A stretch of DNA of 7,409 nucleotides, from positions 1-7,409 of the forward strand of contig JAAZOE010000392.1 in NCBI GenBank assembly GCA_012797915.1, written 5' to 3'. Below the pieces are notes generated by a model, which did no database searches, was not told where the DNA came from, and saw only the letters and a list, made by a program, of their open reading frames with translations. This document shows, piece after piece, positions 6,273 through 7,409 of the stretch; the first letter of the stretch is position 1, and each line of letters opens with the position of its first letter. Position numbers and translations under genes: made by a program. The DNA comes from Candidatus Zixiibacteriota bacterium (GTDB taxonomy: Bacteria > Zixibacteria > MSB-5A5 > GN15 > JAAZOE01).

Positions 6273-7227
6273 ATTCGACTACAAACCTGGTGTGATTGAC
6301 CGTGTGATAAGAACGCTGGATCACCATATTGGCCGCTTGGTCGGCGCTTACCGACTCAGGGCCCTTGATGTTGTCGTGCTTAATAAATTCGCCAAGGCTC
6401 TGCCGGGGCCTGCTGCTAAGATACTTATGCAGCAAATGAAGATGTTCAATCATTGTCCCCGCTGGCGATCCCGTGCCGGAAGCGAATCAACATTCAGCTA
6501 TTATCGGGGATTGGGATTTAAGGACATCGAACCAGCGTTGAGACTGAAATTCGATATTTCTCACCATATGCCCGTCGCCTCTGCCCGAATCAGCGCCCAA
6601 GGAGCAGGGTCGAATACCTCGGCACGGGTCGACCTTTTTACATTCGGCGGTGAATTCGAAAGCCTGAAATTCGATCTCTCTCCCAAAAAGATATTCGGTT
6701 CTTACAACCCACCGATTAACCAAGTCTTGATATCGGATGTCAAAGTGCTGTTCGACCCGATGAATCCGAATCCGTTTCCGACCTCCCCCAGCAATGATTT
6801 CGCTGCCCTGCCGGAATGGATTCAGTCTCGAATTGCCGGTTGTCCCGAAACTTCCGTGTCTACTCCCTTGTCGGCGGATTTACGGGACAAACTCATCAAC
6901 TACTATGACCTGCCTTTCCCCGATGATTATCTCGACCTGGTGTCGGCGGCAGAATATGTGGGTTGTCCGGATTCTTTCGAAATTTATGGGTTGTCCAAAA
7001 TCCCGCCATTCATGTCCCCCAGGTACTATATGTTTGTGTTGGGAGAGGTCTTTGGTGCGGGCATTCTTGCCGTTTTACGGAATGCTGCACCTGGCGTCTA
7101 TTTTGTCGACCAAAATCTGGATCATATCGCGATGCACATGGGGAACTCGCTGAAAGTGGCGTTATACCGGGCACTGGATGAAGGTGAAGACAAGATAATC
7201 GAGACTTCGAAGGAGTATAACGAATGA
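6265..7227 (+). CDS. Probable immunity protein with SUKH (SMI1/KNR4-like) C-terminal domain
   Basis: This 320-residue protein has no signal peptide and is predicted to be cytoplasmic, where it would bind and block the nuclease tip of the upstream RHS protein. Residues 1-200 are an uncharacterised half with L-P-G-P-A...M-Q-Q-M-K-M-F-N at 46-62 and S-Y-Y at 78-80, then a beta-rich stretch around 93-140. Residues about 205-306 look like a divergent SUKH domain: F-P-D-D-Y (218-222), E-I-Y-G-L (239-243), G-V-Y-F-V-D (277-282) and a closing N-S-L-K-V-A-L (294-300). Known SUKH proteins are immunity factors for diverse toxins, often nucleases. The ATG at 6265 overlaps the RHS stop by 8 bases, with GGGAGG 10 bases upstream, so translation is probably coupled. 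GC is about 49% in 6541-6720, matching the toxin tip. The role rests mainly on position; the SUKH call is moderate. Confidence 0.7.
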   Translation: MNEFDYKPGVIDRVIRTLDHHIGRLVGAYRLRALDVVVLNKFAKALPGPAAKILMQQMKMFNHCPRWRSRAGSESTFSYYRGLGFKDIEPALRLKFDISHHMPVASARISAQGAGSNTSARVDLFTFGGEFESLKFDLSPKKIFGSYNPPINQVLISDVKVLFDPMNPNPFPTSPSNDFAALPEWIQSRIAGCPETSVSTPLSADLRDKLINYYDLPFPDDYLDLVSAAEYVGCPDSFEIYGLSKIPPFMSPRYYMFVLGEVFGAGILAVLRNAAPGVYFVDQNLDHIAMHMGNSLKVALYRALDEGEDKIIETSKEYNE

Positions 7228-7255
7228 ATGCGTGACCGGATTTCGGAATGATGCG

Positions 7256-7308
7256 TTGGACAGACACTTAGAGGTGGTTGCGGAAATTTGGACAATTGAT
7301 TAAGGTGG
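7256..7308 (+). repeat. Two imperfect 21-22-bp direct repeats at the IS left end
   Basis: Copy one (7256-7277) and copy two (7288-7308) share TTGGACA, then TTA, then AGGTGG at nearly the same spacing, and their starts are 32 bases apart. Paired sites at a transposon end often bind transposase; this role is inferred. Confidence 0.5.
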
Positions 7309-7323
7309 AGAAGAGAGCTATCC

Positions 7324-7329
7324 AGGAGG
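7324..7329 (+). promoter_or_regulatory. Ribosome binding site of the transposase OrfA
   Basis: AGGAGG lies 9 bases before the ATG at 7339 but only 3 bases before the in-frame ATG at 7333. The spacing favours 7339 as the start. Confidence 0.6.
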
Positions 7330-7338
7330 AATATGGAC

Positions 7339-7409
7339 ATGAAGAAGCGACGGGTCTTTTCTGCCGAGTTCAAGGCCCGGGTGGCGCTTGAGGCGGTCAC
7401 CGGGGCCCA
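7339..7409 (+). CDS. IS3-family transposase OrfA (partial, 5' end only)
   Basis: Only 23 codons are visible before the right edge. The peptide starts M-K-K-R-R-V-F-S-A-E-F-K-A-R-V-A-L-E-A-V, the N-terminal signature of IS3-family OrfA proteins, whose helix-turn-helix domain binds the transposon ends. In the family, OrfA is usually joined to the DDE-type OrfB by programmed frameshifting; neither the rest of OrfA nor OrfB is in the window. The start at 7339 is supported by AGGAGG at good spacing, with 7333 as an in-frame alternative. Recognition rests on the short but very characteristic start. Confidence 0.82.
   Translation, partial: MKKRRVFSAEFKARVALEAVTGA

Larger units (their letters stand above)
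7257..7409 (+). mobile_element. Left end of an IS3-family insertion sequence (partial)
   Basis: The sequence before the OrfA start has a TGGACAGACAC beginning at 7257, a plausible terminal repeat because IS3-family ends usually begin with TG. It is followed by a second, similar TTGGACA...TTAAGGTGG copy at 7288-7308. The element continues past the window, so the right end, OrfB and target duplication cannot be seen and the exact left boundary is a guess. It sits 30 bases after the immunity gene. Confidence 0.5.

Noticed and set aside
1..7409. tRNA, rRNA or CRISPR array
   Set aside because: I saw no cloverleaf with a CCA-type end, no rRNA core sequence, and no regularly spaced identical direct repeats.

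Overview
The window holds four genes or gene fragments. It looks like a moderately GC-rich bacterium. The main evidence is a Sec-exported RHS/YD-repeat protein with a swapped toxin tip, a predicted cytoplasmic immunity gene directly behind it, and an IS3-type element. I cannot name the taxon from sequence alone. The RHS style (DUF6531 start, Cys-x-x-Cys among the YD repeats, no PAAR or VgrG start) would suit a Gram-negative environmental lineage, but this is only an impression.

Layout: (1) 1-1048, minus strand: 5' part of a multi-pass membrane protein that ends in a spermidine-synthase-like nucleotide-binding fold. It runs off the left edge. (2) 1049-1493: a 445-base divergent intergenic region. 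It holds a GC-rich, strongly self-complementary segment (1148-1253), face-to-face candidate promoters (1264-1329), and a structured, AT-rich leader in front of the next gene. (3) 1494-6272, plus strand: a 1592-residue RHS-repeat protein. In order it has a signal peptide, a Cys-rich N-terminal domain, a DUF6531-like segment, about two dozen YD repeats, an RHS core closed by two DPxGL motifs, a pretoxin linker, and a C-terminal HNH-like nuclease domain. (4) 6265-7227, plus strand: an overlapping 320-residue gene, probably the cognate immunity protein, with a divergent SUKH (SMI1/KNR4-like) C-terminal half. (5) 7228-7409: a short intergenic region, the probable left end of an IS3-family element, and the first codons of its OrfA transposase.

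How the genes work together: the RHS protein is exported. Its C-terminal domain would be released by cleavage at the RHS core and is predicted to be a nuclease that attacks nucleic acid in neighbouring cells. The downstream gene overlaps it by 8 bases and should be co-translated, protecting the producer in its own cytoplasm. GC falls from about 59% in a hand-counted stretch of the RHS repeats to about 47-49% in the toxin tip and immunity gene. This fits a toxin-immunity cassette exchanged separately from the RHS body. The adjacent transposon end is consistent with a recombining locus. The left-hand membrane gene is divergently oriented and probably functionally unrelated.
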